Source: JAFCBV01 sp965370715
GTDB taxonomy: Archaea; EX4484-52; B79-G9
Reading direction: 5' to 3'
Assembly (NCBI GenBank): GCA_965370715.1
Contig: CBDUVQ010000005.1
Span: 1-24,488, forward strand
Length of the DNA stretch: 24,488 nt
A program made the position numbers and the translations under genes. Numbering within the stretch: position 1 is the stretch's first letter; each line of letters starts with the position of its first letter. Below the pieces are notes generated by a model. That model ran no database searches and had not been told where the DNA came from. It saw only the letters and a list, made by a program, of their open reading frames with translations. Shown piece after piece: positions 6,407-15,113 of this stretch.

Positions 6407-7646
6407 ACTGCTGCAATACGAAAACTCAGAAGAAATTGAATGCACTAATGCTGATGATAACTACCTAAAAAATGGCGTATTCAAAAAATGCGTTGAAGTA
6501 CGTTATTGCAAGGCAGAAACTGGATGTGCGCAAAAAGTTCAATTAAATTTTAAACAGTATGTTGGCACGGTGAAGCTTGAAACTCAGCAATGTGATATTT
6601 TACCGAGGTTTAACGAGCAATTAATACCGCTTTTAAAATATTTAAAATACGTTGAAAGTAACGATTTCGTATTTGACGAAAATCGCCATGTAAAAATGGA
6701 ACGAGGAACCTGTTTCTTCGATATTCTTGGTTTCATATTTTGTAATCAATTACGGGATGTAATGGATAACGGTTTGCTCAAAAGATATATCACAGATGAA
6801 GATAATATGTCATACCTTAAAGGAAAACTATTATTTAAAAAACACCTAAAGAACAATCTAATCAGACAGAATCACTTTTACTGTAGTTATGACGACCTGA
6901 CGTTTGATAATATGGAAAATCAAATCACGCTCTACGCGTTATCTTCCATCATCAGGCTTGTGTCGTCCAAAAACAAAAAACTTCAAAATGATTTGCATTA
7001 TTACCTTACGCAAATTCAGGACGAAATCACTTATAGGGTAATCGAGCCACACGAACTTAAATGTGTAATATCTGACAGAATAAATGAGCACTATACAGAA
7101 CTTCTCAGAACATGCAAAATCGTAATTGAGTCCGTTTACTATAAGTCAATAAGTCCTGAAGAGTCTGTTGGTTGTAGTTTTCTTGTTGATATGAATAAGA
7201 TTTTTCAGCAAGCAGTTACAGGTATTTTACAGGAAATAATAGCCACAGAGTATCCTGAATACGAATTGCGTTCCGAACAACAGTTACGTTCCCTTGTAAA
7301 GGAAGGAGGAATAATTGTCAGACCAGATATTTTGATAAAAGGCCCCAATACTACGTTAGTAATAGATACAAAATATAAGAGACAGGATTTATCTTCGGAT
7401 TATTATCAAATCATTGCATATGTTATTGCTCTTAAGGAAAAATGTCAAAAAGGCTGCCTTATTTACCCGTCTATATCGGAGAGCCAAGGTAAAACATTTA
7501 CACTTTACACATCTTTGGACAATAAATTGAACGCGTCTGATGAAAAGCATTTGTTTACTACGTACTTGAATGTGGCGAGCAATGATGATTATATAAACCA
7601 TCTTCGCAATCAATTGAGAACTCTCTTGAAACAATTAATAGATTAG
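6396..7646 (+). CDS. mcrC: McrC-like nuclease subunit of a McrBC restriction system
   Basis: The protein is about 416 residues, a normal McrC length. The C-terminal half carries a PD-(D/E)xK nuclease core: RPDILI with Asp311, then VIDTKYK with Asp324 and Lys326. The N-terminal half (including YVGTVKL, FFDILGFIF and YLKGKLLF) fits the McrC DUF region that touches the McrB hexamer. McrC cuts modified foreign DNA when McrB delivers GTP energy. Translation probably starts at GTG 6396 or GTG 6399, overlapping the McrB stop at 6404-6406. The gene ends 25 bases before the convergent lysyl-tRNA synthetase gene, closing the defence island. Confidence 0.88.
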   Translation: MVVRLLQYENSEEIECTNADDNYLKNGVFKKCVEVRYCKAETGCAQKVQLNFKQYVGTVKLETQQCDILPRFNEQLIPLLKYLKYVESNDFVFDENRHVKMERGTCFFDILGFIFCNQLRDVMDNGLLKRYITDEDNMSYLKGKLLFKKHLKNNLIRQNHFYCSYDDLTFDNMENQITLYALSSIIRLVSSKNKKLQNDLHYYLTQIQDEITYRVIEPHELKCVISDRINEHYTELLRTCKIVIESVYYKSISPEESVGCSFLVDMNKIFQQAVTGILQEIIATEYPEYELRSEQQLRSLVKEGGIIVRPDILIKGPNTTLVIDTKYKRQDLSSDYYQIIAYVIALKEKCQKGCLIYPSISESQGKTFTLYTSLDNKLNASDEKHLFTTYLNVASNDDYINHLRNQLRTLLKQLID

Positions 7647-7671
7647 GTATTTGTGGTGGGTGGTAAATACA

Positions 7672-10077
7672 TTATCCAATTATTCTTAACACACTCGCAA
7701 CCCTCTCTTGCCCAACAGCAACAATAAGGGAAACAAGTTTCGGCCCTCTCTCCTTTCCAAGAAGCGCTAAATAACAAGTCCGAAAGAATTCCTTTGGTGC
7801 AAGCCCTGTCTCAGCGCTTATTCTTTTGAACTCATTGTAAAGCTCGTCCTCAGACAGTTTTTTCTTTTGAAGAACATCAGCAAGCATACAGAGCGCATTC
7901 TTTTGCGCAGGAGAAAAGCTTTTCATTACATCATCAGGAACTTTCTCATTCACCACAAACTTGTATTCTTCAGGCGCGAACTCAGTAACCCACTTCTTTA
8001 CAAACGCAAGCCTGCCAGTGACATATTTTTCATCCTCGGTAGACAACTTTTCAGGAAGATGCCCTGTGGATTTTAGAGACTCAACAACAGATTTTATGTC
8101 AGGAAGTATCTGCACAAGCATTGTTGCATGAGTGAACGGAATCTGCGCAGGCATTGTTTTAGGCACAGCCCCAATATGGGACAATTCATAAACCCGTTTC
8201 TCGTGCGCAAGTTCGCGCTCGTTCTCAACAATATCTTTTCCGAAATATATTCTTTCGGTTTTGTCATATGCCTCGAAAAGAAGGGGCATCTTGTTTGTGC
8301 CAACAGGGTCAAAGTCAATTACTGCGCGAGGCCTTGTCTTGACAAGCAAATACCTTAGCATGGTTGCGGGCGCGTAATCAGTCATATCTGCGAAACTCAC
8401 ACCCCTGCCTTTTGATGTACTCATCTTCTTTCCGCCGATTGTGAAGAACTCATAACCGTCCCCTGTCTTTTTTCTTGTAGAAGGATAGGGTGGTGGATAA
8501 TCAAAGACTTCATCAGATATTGCGATAGCGACTGACCTTGAGCCACCAGCTGAAAAATGGTCTTTTCCGGCAGTTTCCATCATCACTCCGTGAGTCGGCC
8601 ACTTGGCAGCCCACTCAACTTTCCAGGGGAACTTTCCGCCCCCGTTGTACGGGCTTCGCTCACCTTCGTAGCCGCAGCCTTTTGCCCAGGGAACAAAATC
8701 AGGCAGGCATTTGTATTTGACAACCTCGCGCTTTGAGTCCCATTCTGTTACAAGGGTTGTCGCAATCTTTCCGCACTTCTCACATATAGGGTTAAACGGT
8801 ATTCTCTCTGTCCCGATTGAGCCCTTTCTTGAGAATCGCTTGTATATTTCCTGTATCTTATCTACGCTGTCAAGTGCAATCTTTATTGTGCGGTTGAACT
8901 TGCCGTCAATATAATCCTGCCCTGTACTCGCAAGCTCGCACTCTATTCCGAACTCAGAAAATTTGTCTGTTGCCTGCTTAAAATAATATTCTGCGTAGCT
9001 CTTGTATCCAGAAACAGGAGAGGGTATGTTCATGAACGGGGCGCCCATGTATTTTTCGTATTTTTCTGCATCAACATCAATTGGCATCTTGTCAAGCGGA
9101 TCCATGTCATCAGCAGACAGGACAAACTTTGCTTTTAGCCCGCGCCCCCTTAGTGCCTTGGCAACAGCGTCATGTATTACCCACCCGCGCCCTGCACCGA
9201 TATGTATTTTGCCGGAAGGTGTTTTTTCGTCATAAACAAAGTATCCTTTTTCAGCAACGACTTTCGCAAGAATCGGGTCTGACTTTGCGCGCTCCTCAAG
9301 CTTCTCTGCAATTGAGTCTGCCCAGTGTTTGAAGGATTTTTCTTCTGTATCTTTTCCACGGGATTTCTTATTGGATGGCTTTTTTTTGGTTGTAGCGGAT
9401 ATATTTTCTTTTTCTTCAACACTATCTGCGAGCAGGGTTTCAATTTTTTCCTTACCGGTTCCTGCTTTTTTACCTTTTCGAACACAGATTTTTCCAATTT
9501 CTTTTGTGTTTTTAATCGCAGCCCCACCGCATGGCAATTCTATGATGTCGCACTTCCAATATCTGTAGTCAGGGTCTTTTTCGTTAGACCATGTTTTTAT
9601 ATCAAGATTTCTTGAAATGAATTCGTTTGTTTTTTCCTCAACAAGTTTTAGTTTTTCTTTATCGAGCGGCTCTTTGAATATGTATGTTGAGCGGTCTTTT
9701 TTTTCATCAACTAATACCGCAGGCAATGCAGTGCACCAGTCTCCGAAAACCTCTTTCATGAAATGCATCACAATATGCGAGGCAGAATGAAGTTTCATTG
9801 TTTTGTATCTTTTATCCCAGTCAATTTTTCCTTTGACTATGTCGCCAACTTTGAATGGTGGTGTTTTTTCGAGAATGTGAAATATTTTCTTTTTGTCTTC
9901 GCTTTTTATGGTGTCTATGACCTTGACACCATTTATCTCTCCGGTATCGCCAACTTGTCCGCCGCCTCTTGGAAAGAAGCAAGTTTTGTCGAGAACGACC
10001 TTATTGTCATTAACTCCAACAATCTTCGTCTCGAACTCTTTTTGATAGGAGTTCTGATAATAGAGTTTTGTTGCCAT
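7672..10077 (-). CDS. lysS: AlaX-like domain fused to class I lysyl-tRNA synthetase
   Basis: From ATG 10077 (GGTGG ribosome site four bases upstream) the protein has 801 residues. Residues ~1-215 resemble the AlaX/AlaRS editing domain: FFPRGGGQVGDTG, then zinc-ligand motif HSASH (97-101), then PCGGAA (182-187) where the family has CGGTH. A Lys-rich linker (~215-255) follows. The remaining ~545 residues are a full class I LysRS, with HIGAG (292-296) as the HIGH box, zinc cysteines near 432, 435, 457 and 468, and KMSTSKG (551-557). The enzyme charges tRNA-Lys. Class I LysRS is normally about 520-540 residues without such an extension. One zinc ligand (His) of the editing site is Ala, so the added domain may bind tRNA rather than hydrolyse it. 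Confidence 0.9.
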   Translation of the reverse strand: MATKLYYQNSYQKEFETKIVGVNDNKVVLDKTCFFPRGGGQVGDTGEINGVKVIDTIKSEDKKKIFHILEKTPPFKVGDIVKGKIDWDKRYKTMKLHSASHIVMHFMKEVFGDWCTALPAVLVDEKKDRSTYIFKEPLDKEKLKLVEEKTNEFISRNLDIKTWSNEKDPDYRYWKCDIIELPCGGAAIKNTKEIGKICVRKGKKAGTGKEKIETLLADSVEEKENISATTKKKPSNKKSRGKDTEEKSFKHWADSIAEKLEERAKSDPILAKVVAEKGYFVYDEKTPSGKIHIGAGRGWVIHDAVAKALRGRGLKAKFVLSADDMDPLDKMPIDVDAEKYEKYMGAPFMNIPSPVSGYKSYAEYYFKQATDKFSEFGIECELASTGQDYIDGKFNRTIKIALDSVDKIQEIYKRFSRKGSIGTERIPFNPICEKCGKIATTLVTEWDSKREVVKYKCLPDFVPWAKGCGYEGERSPYNGGGKFPWKVEWAAKWPTHGVMMETAGKDHFSAGGSRSVAIAISDEVFDYPPPYPSTRKKTGDGYEFFTIGGKKMSTSKGRGVSFADMTDYAPATMLRYLLVKTRPRAVIDFDPVGTNKMPLLFEAYDKTERIYFGKDIVENERELAHEKRVYELSHIGAVPKTMPAQIPFTHATMLVQILPDIKSVVESLKSTGHLPEKLSTEDEKYVTGRLAFVKKWVTEFAPEEYKFVVNEKVPDDVMKSFSPAQKNALCMLADVLQKKKLSEDELYNEFKRISAETGLAPKEFFRTCYLALLGKERGPKLVSLIVAVGQERVASVLRIIG

Positions 10078-10110
10078 AAAGCCACCGTTCGAGAACAAAC
10101 AATATATACC

Positions 10111-12288
10111 TTATTCCGCGCTCTTTCTAATAAAGCGGTCCCTGTTCTTCAGCAGGTCAATAAGCATCCGTCTTTCTGCGCGCATAGCCAAATGGCGCGC
10201 CATAGTCTCGCTATTTTTTGGGACACAGATAGAGTCGATTCCAAACTCAACCAATTTATCAATCATGCGCGGGTCACTGGATGCGCTGCCGAAAAAGGCA
10301 GTATGCATTTTCTGCTTTTTGCATGAACGGATGCATCGCTCAAGTATATGCAAAAACGCAGGATGTGTCTCAAGATTTGTCGCCACTGTGTTGTCGCCAA
10401 GCCCGAACATGTTTTTGACAAGTGTGTCTGCATCAATGCAGGCAACAGTTGTCCCTGCCTGTGCGAACTCGCAGGCCATCATAGCCCCTGCCGGGCTGTC
10501 TACAAGTATGCCGATTTCAAGTGAACCGGGGTCAACGCCATTTGTTGAGAGGGTGTGTAGCGCATCTTCAACATGCGTTCTGGAATACACTGAAGGGATT
10601 ATAATGCCGAGGTTCTTGTACCCTCTTGAAATTGCGCCGTTGATGCCAGTGGTTGCACCTGAAAAGTCCGCGCTTTCTTTTGGCATTTTTATCCAGAGCT
10701 TTGACGGGTGCATATGCTCCGCAGCCTTTGCAATACGCCCTGCAATATCTTCCTGATATGTTGAGAATATGTCGCCTGTCACAAAGAGGCCGTCGCAGTC
10801 CGGATTTGTTTCAATTTCTTCAATTCCTTCTGAGCAAATCCTGATTTTTGTTGCAAGAAGCTCGCCGCCTTTATCAACATCACTCTCAACAGTTTCTGTT
10901 TCAGGGGTGCCGATGCCTGAAGGCGCTTCAGAGAATATCCTGCCTTTGGTTGCATTCACAATTATTTTTTCATGCCCTGCAACAGAATCTATTATTCCTT
11001 TTGCACCGACAATCATAGGGATATGAAACTCGCGAAGAAGCGTTGCAGCAGGAGAAAGCACTCCACCCTCCTCGCATACAACAGCAGATACTTTTTTTGA
11101 GATACTGAAGATGGATGGCGCAGCATCTTTTGATAGAAGTACATCGCCGTCCTGAACCATGGAGTTGCCCATGGGCTCATAGAATGATTTTGGCGCACCC
11201 TCGCCTTTTCCAAGTGACGCAGGGGTGCCGCTGCAAAGAACCTCTTTGCCGAATGAGTTCATGCTATCATCATTCTTGAGCTCCCCGAGTATCACAGGCC
11301 TTGCCTGGAGGACATGTAGTCTGCCGCGCGAGATTGCCCATTCAATATCCTGCGGCACGTTCGCGCGCTCCTCAATCTTGCCTGCAAGTTCATTGATTGT
11401 TTTTATCTCTGTGGCTGAAAGCACCTGAGACTCGCGATTCTGCTCTGACACAGGCTCTTTTCGTGTGCCTCCGTCAAAATCGTTTTCAGAGTACATCCAG
11501 TCCTTTCTGCCGACTGAAAAGTCAGATATCATTTGAGCGTCCTTGCTGATTACATACCTGTCAGGTACCGTTACACCAAGGGATATTGATTCACCTGTTC
11601 CATAGACTGCTTCTGCAATTCTCTGGTTTTTTGCTCCTGTTACAGGATTTGCAGTAAATATCACACCCGATTTTTCGCTCTTCACCATGCTCTGGATAAG
11701 AAGTGCAAGCCCTATGTTTTGGTTGCCTGTCTTTTCTTTGTAGTATATTGTGTGCTCTGCGTAGAATGACGCCCACACATTTTTCACTGCATCAATGAAC
11801 CCGACTTTTCCGCGCACATTCAGGCTTGCACGCATACATCCGGCAAAGCTGTTTCGGAATTCATCGTTTGGTACAGAGCCGCGCACAGCCACATTAGTCT
11901 CCCTGCTAACAGAGCTCATTATGCTCTTTGCAACATCGTTTAGCCCCTGCATGTCATCGCGCTCGCCAAGGCCAAGATACGTGTTTGCAAGGCTTTCTTT
12001 CATATCATCAGGCATCTCAGTAGAGATAATCAGCTTCTTTATCTCGTGCGATGTACCGGTGAGCTTTGCAGGGTCGTCCACATCTGTTTCTGAAAGCAGT
12101 GCATCAATCTTTTCTTTTATGCCTGTTTTCTCAAGAAACTCTGTAAAGCAGCTTGCCTTGATGGCAAACCCGCGCGGAACCGGGAACCCATATGACAATA
12201 ATAGTGAAAGATTGTATGCCTTGGTGCCGGTTTCCTTCTTTCCTTCGCGAAAAACGTCTTTGAGCGGAACACAGTAATTCATAGTCAT
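10111..12288 (-). CDS. PEP synthase-like protein with lost active-site residues
   Basis: The 725-residue protein has the three-part layout of phosphoenolpyruvate synthase. The N-terminal ATP-grasp domain looks intact (GTKAYNLSLLLSYGFPVPRG, VAVRGSVPNDEFRNSFAG, GVIFTANPVTG, IEWAISRGRLHVLQARPV). The swivelling domain should carry the phosphorylated His in GG-x-x-[CS]-H-A, but here it reads GGVLSPAAT with Pro (ccc/cct codon region near 11050). In the C-terminal barrel the catalytic GSNDLTQ and CGQ motifs are replaced by IDADTL and FFGSASSD. By family knowledge such a protein cannot make PEP from pyruvate; it may be regulatory or an ATP-binding pseudoenzyme. A TATA element at 12313-12320 gives a nearly leaderless start. 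lysS follows 33 bases after its stop. Confidence 0.8.
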   Translation of the reverse strand: MTMNYCVPLKDVFREGKKETGTKAYNLSLLLSYGFPVPRGFAIKASCFTEFLEKTGIKEKIDALLSETDVDDPAKLTGTSHEIKKLIISTEMPDDMKESLANTYLGLGERDDMQGLNDVAKSIMSSVSRETNVAVRGSVPNDEFRNSFAGCMRASLNVRGKVGFIDAVKNVWASFYAEHTIYYKEKTGNQNIGLALLIQSMVKSEKSGVIFTANPVTGAKNQRIAEAVYGTGESISLGVTVPDRYVISKDAQMISDFSVGRKDWMYSENDFDGGTRKEPVSEQNRESQVLSATEIKTINELAGKIEERANVPQDIEWAISRGRLHVLQARPVILGELKNDDSMNSFGKEVLCSGTPASLGKGEGAPKSFYEPMGNSMVQDGDVLLSKDAAPSIFSISKKVSAVVCEEGGVLSPAATLLREFHIPMIVGAKGIIDSVAGHEKIIVNATKGRIFSEAPSGIGTPETETVESDVDKGGELLATKIRICSEGIEEIETNPDCDGLFVTGDIFSTYQEDIAGRIAKAAEHMHPSKLWIKMPKESADFSGATTGINGAISRGYKNLGIIIPSVYSRTHVEDALHTLSTNGVDPGSLEIGILVDSPAGAMMACEFAQAGTTVACIDADTLVKNMFGLGDNTVATNLETHPAFLHILERCIRSCKKQKMHTAFFGSASSDPRMIDKLVEFGIDSICVPKNSETMARHLAMRAERRMLIDLLKNRDRFIRKSAE

Positions 12289-12312
12289 TCAAAAAAAGTA
12301 TGGTTTGGATTG

Positions 12313-12320
12313 TTTATATA
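12313..12320 (-). promoter_or_regulatory. TATA box of the PEP synthase-like gene
   Basis: TTTATATA centred about 28 bases before the ATG at 12288 predicts a transcript that begins within a few bases of the start codon. No Shine-Dalgarno sequence is seen, as expected for leaderless expression. Confidence 0.55.
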
Positions 12321-12378
12321 TCTGTATTAGCAGAAAAACACTTGCAGGCTAAATAAGGAATTATGAATCCTTGCGTAC

Positions 12379-12900
12379 CTATTTTTTCTCAACTTCAACA
12401 CAGCATGAACAAGGCATTTTGTCGCCTGCCCTGCGAAGCGCTTCGCGGACAGTTGCCTCGTGTTTACTGTCGACTTTGACACTTATTACGGCTTGACCCA
12501 GCCTGACTCGTGCCGCAACGCCATTGGGTTTGCCAAAAGGATGGCTCATGCCCTGATAAAACCTGTCTGCCTGCGCAATTGCCGCTTGCGCATGCTCGCG
12601 CATTATGTGGTGTGGATATACGCGCATTTTAAGAAAATAATTTTCCTCCTCAAGATGCTTTTTGAGGTATGCATTTGCTGCAATGCGCCCGGCCTCAAGA
12701 GCATTGTGCCTTATCTGAACCTGCTTTTTTGTCACAAGATTGATGGTTGCCTCAAAAGACCCTTTTTTATTTCCCATGACATGTATGCGCAGCTTCGACC
12801 CAGGGACACCTCGGACATAGCTTTTTCTCGGCTTTTTGGTTGCCTGCCTTGTGTAAGGCCTCTCCCAATTTCGATATACTTTTGCAGGTCTAAGTCCCAT
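12379..12900 (-). CDS. rpl10e: Large-subunit ribosomal protein L10e (uL16)
   Basis: The 173-residue protein is the archaeal/eukaryotic L10e form of uL16, recognised from the start MGLRPAKVYRNWERPYTRQ, then VRGVPGSKLRIHVMGNKK, HNALEAGRIAANAYL, MRVYPHHIMREHAQA and FGKPNGVAARVRLGQ. It lies near the tRNA A-site and helps form the peptidyl-transferase region. A GGTGAT ribosome site precedes the ATG, and a TTTATAAA TATA box lies at 12940-12947. The length is normal for the family. It is a strong marker that the host is an archaeon. Confidence 0.97.
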   Translation of the reverse strand: MGLRPAKVYRNWERPYTRQATKKPRKSYVRGVPGSKLRIHVMGNKKGSFEATINLVTKKQVQIRHNALEAGRIAANAYLKKHLEEENYFLKMRVYPHHIMREHAQAAIAQADRFYQGMSHPFGKPNGVAARVRLGQAVISVKVDSKHEATVREALRRAGDKMPCSCCVEVEKK

Positions 12901-12939
12901 ATAAAATCACCATTGCACAGCACATATTTTGAGAATACC

Positions 12940-12947
12940 TTTATAAA
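12940..12947 (-). promoter_or_regulatory. TATA box of rpl10e
   Basis: The symmetric TTTATAAA, preceded on the minus strand by AGG, is centred 43 bases upstream of the start codon. It predicts a leader of about 17 bases that carries the GGTGAT ribosome-binding site. Confidence 0.65.
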
Positions 12948-12991
12948 CCTTGCTTTGAGTGATTAAGAGAACTCAGATGCCGTGACATCAA

Positions 12992-13717
12992 AAAGCAGGG
13001 CTATAACTTTTACGTGCTTGCAGTTATTGTTATTGTCCCTTCCTGCGTGTCTCCGGCAGGAACTCCCCTGGGCAGTGCTGCAATGAGATTCATGAATGTT
13101 TCTTTACCAGGCACGACTGTCTCGTTCCAGAGGAACGGCACGGTTGTGCTTCCGGGGAATGTCGTAGTCCTGTCATAATAGTAGATGTAGATTTTTGTGC
13201 AGTCATAATAGGTTGCAACAAAGTATCCGTTAAGCGGGTTTGCTGCTGTATCACCGCAGGTAAACACACCCCATGACTCATCACTTGTCGGAGCATTGTA
13301 TGCCCCTCCGCATACATTGTTTGTCTTCTCTGTTGTATGATCTCGTTTTTGTGCCGATATATTTTCAGGAGCCGTCTTTATCTGAAATGTTACGCCACTT
13401 GATGCGTTGCATGTTCCGTCTGTCCCGTTCATAAGAAGCCAGAGATATTCATCCCCTGTAGAGTTTCTGTACCAGCCATGGCTCCAGCTTGGCTCAAGAA
13501 CTGCTGGAAATATTTCTCCTGCAAGTGCTTTTGAAAGGTTCCACTCAAGCCTTCCAAGATGATAATACGGGGAGCCTGCGGTCTCATTAGCTACAATCAT
13601 AAATCCTGTGGCAGCGTATGCTGTCGGGTCACCTGTTTCAAGAGGGTTTGTCGCTTCCATAGTTATTGTGTTCGGGCTTGCATAAAATGAAGAAAGGTTT
13701 GTGGTGCCTGTATTTCT
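12992..13717. repeat. 726-bp exact repeat, copy 1 (surface protein gene A)
   Basis: I compared these bases line by line with 14094-14819 (offset 1102) and saw no difference. The block covers the last ~236 codons of the surface protein gene plus 18 bases beyond the stop. Divergence begins sharply on both sides: at codon 71 of the gene and inside the downstream hairpin region. The pattern fits a gene-conversion tract. Confidence 0.92.
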
Positions 13718-13930
13718 CAGTGAAACATTCTGCACTTCGCCGTTGGCTCCGGGAGCCAGTTGCGTCCATGAAAGAGATGTGGGAAGCACAGTAACCTGCG
13801 TAATCACAGAAATATTGACTGTGATGTTGAAGGTATCGTTGTCGGTGTCTGCATCAGTATTCGGGGATGCAATCAGAGCAATAGCAATGAGCATAAATAA
13901 GAATAAACTCCCTCTAAGGAAATTGTTCAT
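13010..13930 (-). CDS. Secreted sequon-rich surface protein, copy A
   Basis: This 306-residue protein starts with a signal peptide (short basic start, hydrophobic FLFMLIAIALIA, then a polar SPNTDA cleavage-like region). The remainder looks beta-rich and carries about ten N-x-S/T sequons and four cysteines (in GTCNASS, NVCGGAY, FTCGDTA and YDCTK) that could form disulfides. No C-terminal membrane anchor is seen. The first ~70 residues (NITVNISVITQVTVLPTSLSW and LRNTGTTNLSS) look like an Ig-like domain with conserved asparagines. I know no precise family. It is probably an extracellular or S-layer-associated glycoprotein. A GGGAG ribosome site lies upstream. Copy B lies behind it, with an identical C-terminal three quarters. 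Confidence 0.75.
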   Translation of the reverse strand: MNNFLRGSLFLFMLIAIALIASPNTDADTDNDTFNITVNISVITQVTVLPTSLSWTQLAPGANGEVQNVSLRNTGTTNLSSFYASPNTITMEATNPLETGDPTAYAATGFMIVANETAGSPYYHLGRLEWNLSKALAGEIFPAVLEPSWSHGWYRNSTGDEYLWLLMNGTDGTCNASSGVTFQIKTAPENISAQKRDHTTEKTNNVCGGAYNAPTSDESWGVFTCGDTAANPLNGYFVATYYDCTKIYIYYYDRTTTFPGSTTVPFLWNETVVPGKETFMNLIAALPRGVPAGDTQEGTITITAST

Positions 13931-13982
13931 TTTTTACACTCCCTCTTACGCGTAAATTGTTTGTCTGGTACTGTAGTTACGC

Positions 13983-14010
13983 ATTGAGCCATATATATAG
14001 TTGTATGGTA
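13983..14010 (-). promoter_or_regulatory. Promoter of surface protein copy A
   Basis: The 28 bases attgag-n-catatatatagtt-n-tatggta are shared with 15114-15141 upstream of copy B, so the duplication included the promoter. The ATATATATA core is centred about 65 bases before the ATG, predicting a leader of about 40 bases. Confidence 0.6.
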
Positions 14011-14082
14011 TGAAATATATAGTATTTATGTACTATTTTTGAGGTATTTTTCCTCAAAAACGTTACTCAAAAGAACATAGAT

Positions 14083-14103
14083 GCCCTGCCTCGAAAGCAG
14101 GGC
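14083..14103 (-). terminator. Hairpin after surface protein copy B
   Basis: GCCCTGC (14083-14089) pairs perfectly with GCAGGGC (14097-14103) around a 7-base loop, eight bases past the copy B stop codon on the minus strand. A T-rich run (TTCTTTT) follows a little downstream. The matching spot after copy A has lost one arm of the stem. Confidence 0.5.
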
Positions 14104-14819
14104 TATAACTTTTACGTGCTTGCAGTTATTGTTATTGTCCCTTCCTGCGTGTCTCCGGCAGGAACTCCCCTGGGCAGTGCTGCAATGAGATTCATGAATG
14201 TTTCTTTACCAGGCACGACTGTCTCGTTCCAGAGGAACGGCACGGTTGTGCTTCCGGGGAATGTCGTAGTCCTGTCATAATAGTAGATGTAGATTTTTGT
14301 GCAGTCATAATAGGTTGCAACAAAGTATCCGTTAAGCGGGTTTGCTGCTGTATCACCGCAGGTAAACACACCCCATGACTCATCACTTGTCGGAGCATTG
14401 TATGCCCCTCCGCATACATTGTTTGTCTTCTCTGTTGTATGATCTCGTTTTTGTGCCGATATATTTTCAGGAGCCGTCTTTATCTGAAATGTTACGCCAC
14501 TTGATGCGTTGCATGTTCCGTCTGTCCCGTTCATAAGAAGCCAGAGATATTCATCCCCTGTAGAGTTTCTGTACCAGCCATGGCTCCAGCTTGGCTCAAG
14601 AACTGCTGGAAATATTTCTCCTGCAAGTGCTTTTGAAAGGTTCCACTCAAGCCTTCCAAGATGATAATACGGGGAGCCTGCGGTCTCATTAGCTACAATC
14701 ATAAATCCTGTGGCAGCGTATGCTGTCGGGTCACCTGTTTCAAGAGGGTTTGTCGCTTCCATAGTTATTGTGTTCGGGCTTGCATAAAATGAAGAAAGGT
14801 TTGTGGTGCCTGTATTTCT
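14094..14819. repeat. 726-bp exact repeat, copy 2 (surface protein gene B)
   Basis: This is the partner of 12992-13717. The first mismatch upstream is the silent C/T at 13718/14820, after which differences become frequent. The downstream limit falls inside the hairpin at 14083-14103. Confidence 0.92.
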
Positions 14820-15032
14820 TAGTGAAACATTCTGTATGTCGCCGTTGGCTCCGGGTACTAGATGTGTCCATGAGAGGGATGTGGGAAGCACAGTAACCTG
14901 CGTAAGCACAGAAACATTGACTGTGATGTTGAAGGTATCGTCGTCATTAGCTGCATCCGTGTTTGGTGATACAAGAACTGCAATGATAACAAGTACTGAT
15001 AAGAATAAGCCACCTTTAAGGAAACTGTTCAT
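14112..15032 (-). CDS. Secreted sequon-rich surface protein, copy B
   Basis: This has the same 306 residues of architecture as copy A: a signal peptide (LFLSVLVIIAVLVS), an Ig-like N-terminal part, and a cysteine- and sequon-rich remainder. Residues 71-306 are identical to copy A, whereas about 19 of the first 70 differ, mostly conservatively and mainly within the signal peptide. A very good GGAGG ribosome site lies seven bases before the ATG, stronger than in copy A, and the leader is about 29 bases longer. Both genes point the same way and each has its own promoter, so different expression levels or conditions are possible. Confidence 0.75.
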   Translation of the reverse strand: MNSFLKGGLFLSVLVIIAVLVSPNTDAANDDDTFNITVNVSVLTQVTVLPTSLSWTHLVPGANGDIQNVSLRNTGTTNLSSFYASPNTITMEATNPLETGDPTAYAATGFMIVANETAGSPYYHLGRLEWNLSKALAGEIFPAVLEPSWSHGWYRNSTGDEYLWLLMNGTDGTCNASSGVTFQIKTAPENISAQKRDHTTEKTNNVCGGAYNAPTSDESWGVFTCGDTAANPLNGYFVATYYDCTKIYIYYYDRTTTFPGSTTVPFLWNETVVPGKETFMNLIAALPRGVPAGDTQEGTITITAST

Positions 15033-15113
15033 GTTTTATCCTCCATTTACAAGCATTTTCTGCGCAGTATTGCACCGTAATATAGCAATACCATCATTAT
15101 ATGGCAATAATGT

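Noticed and set aside
1..7646. Insertion sequence or integrase as cause of the island's plasticity
   Set aside because: No transposase, integrase, terminal inverted repeats or tRNA attachment site was found within the window.
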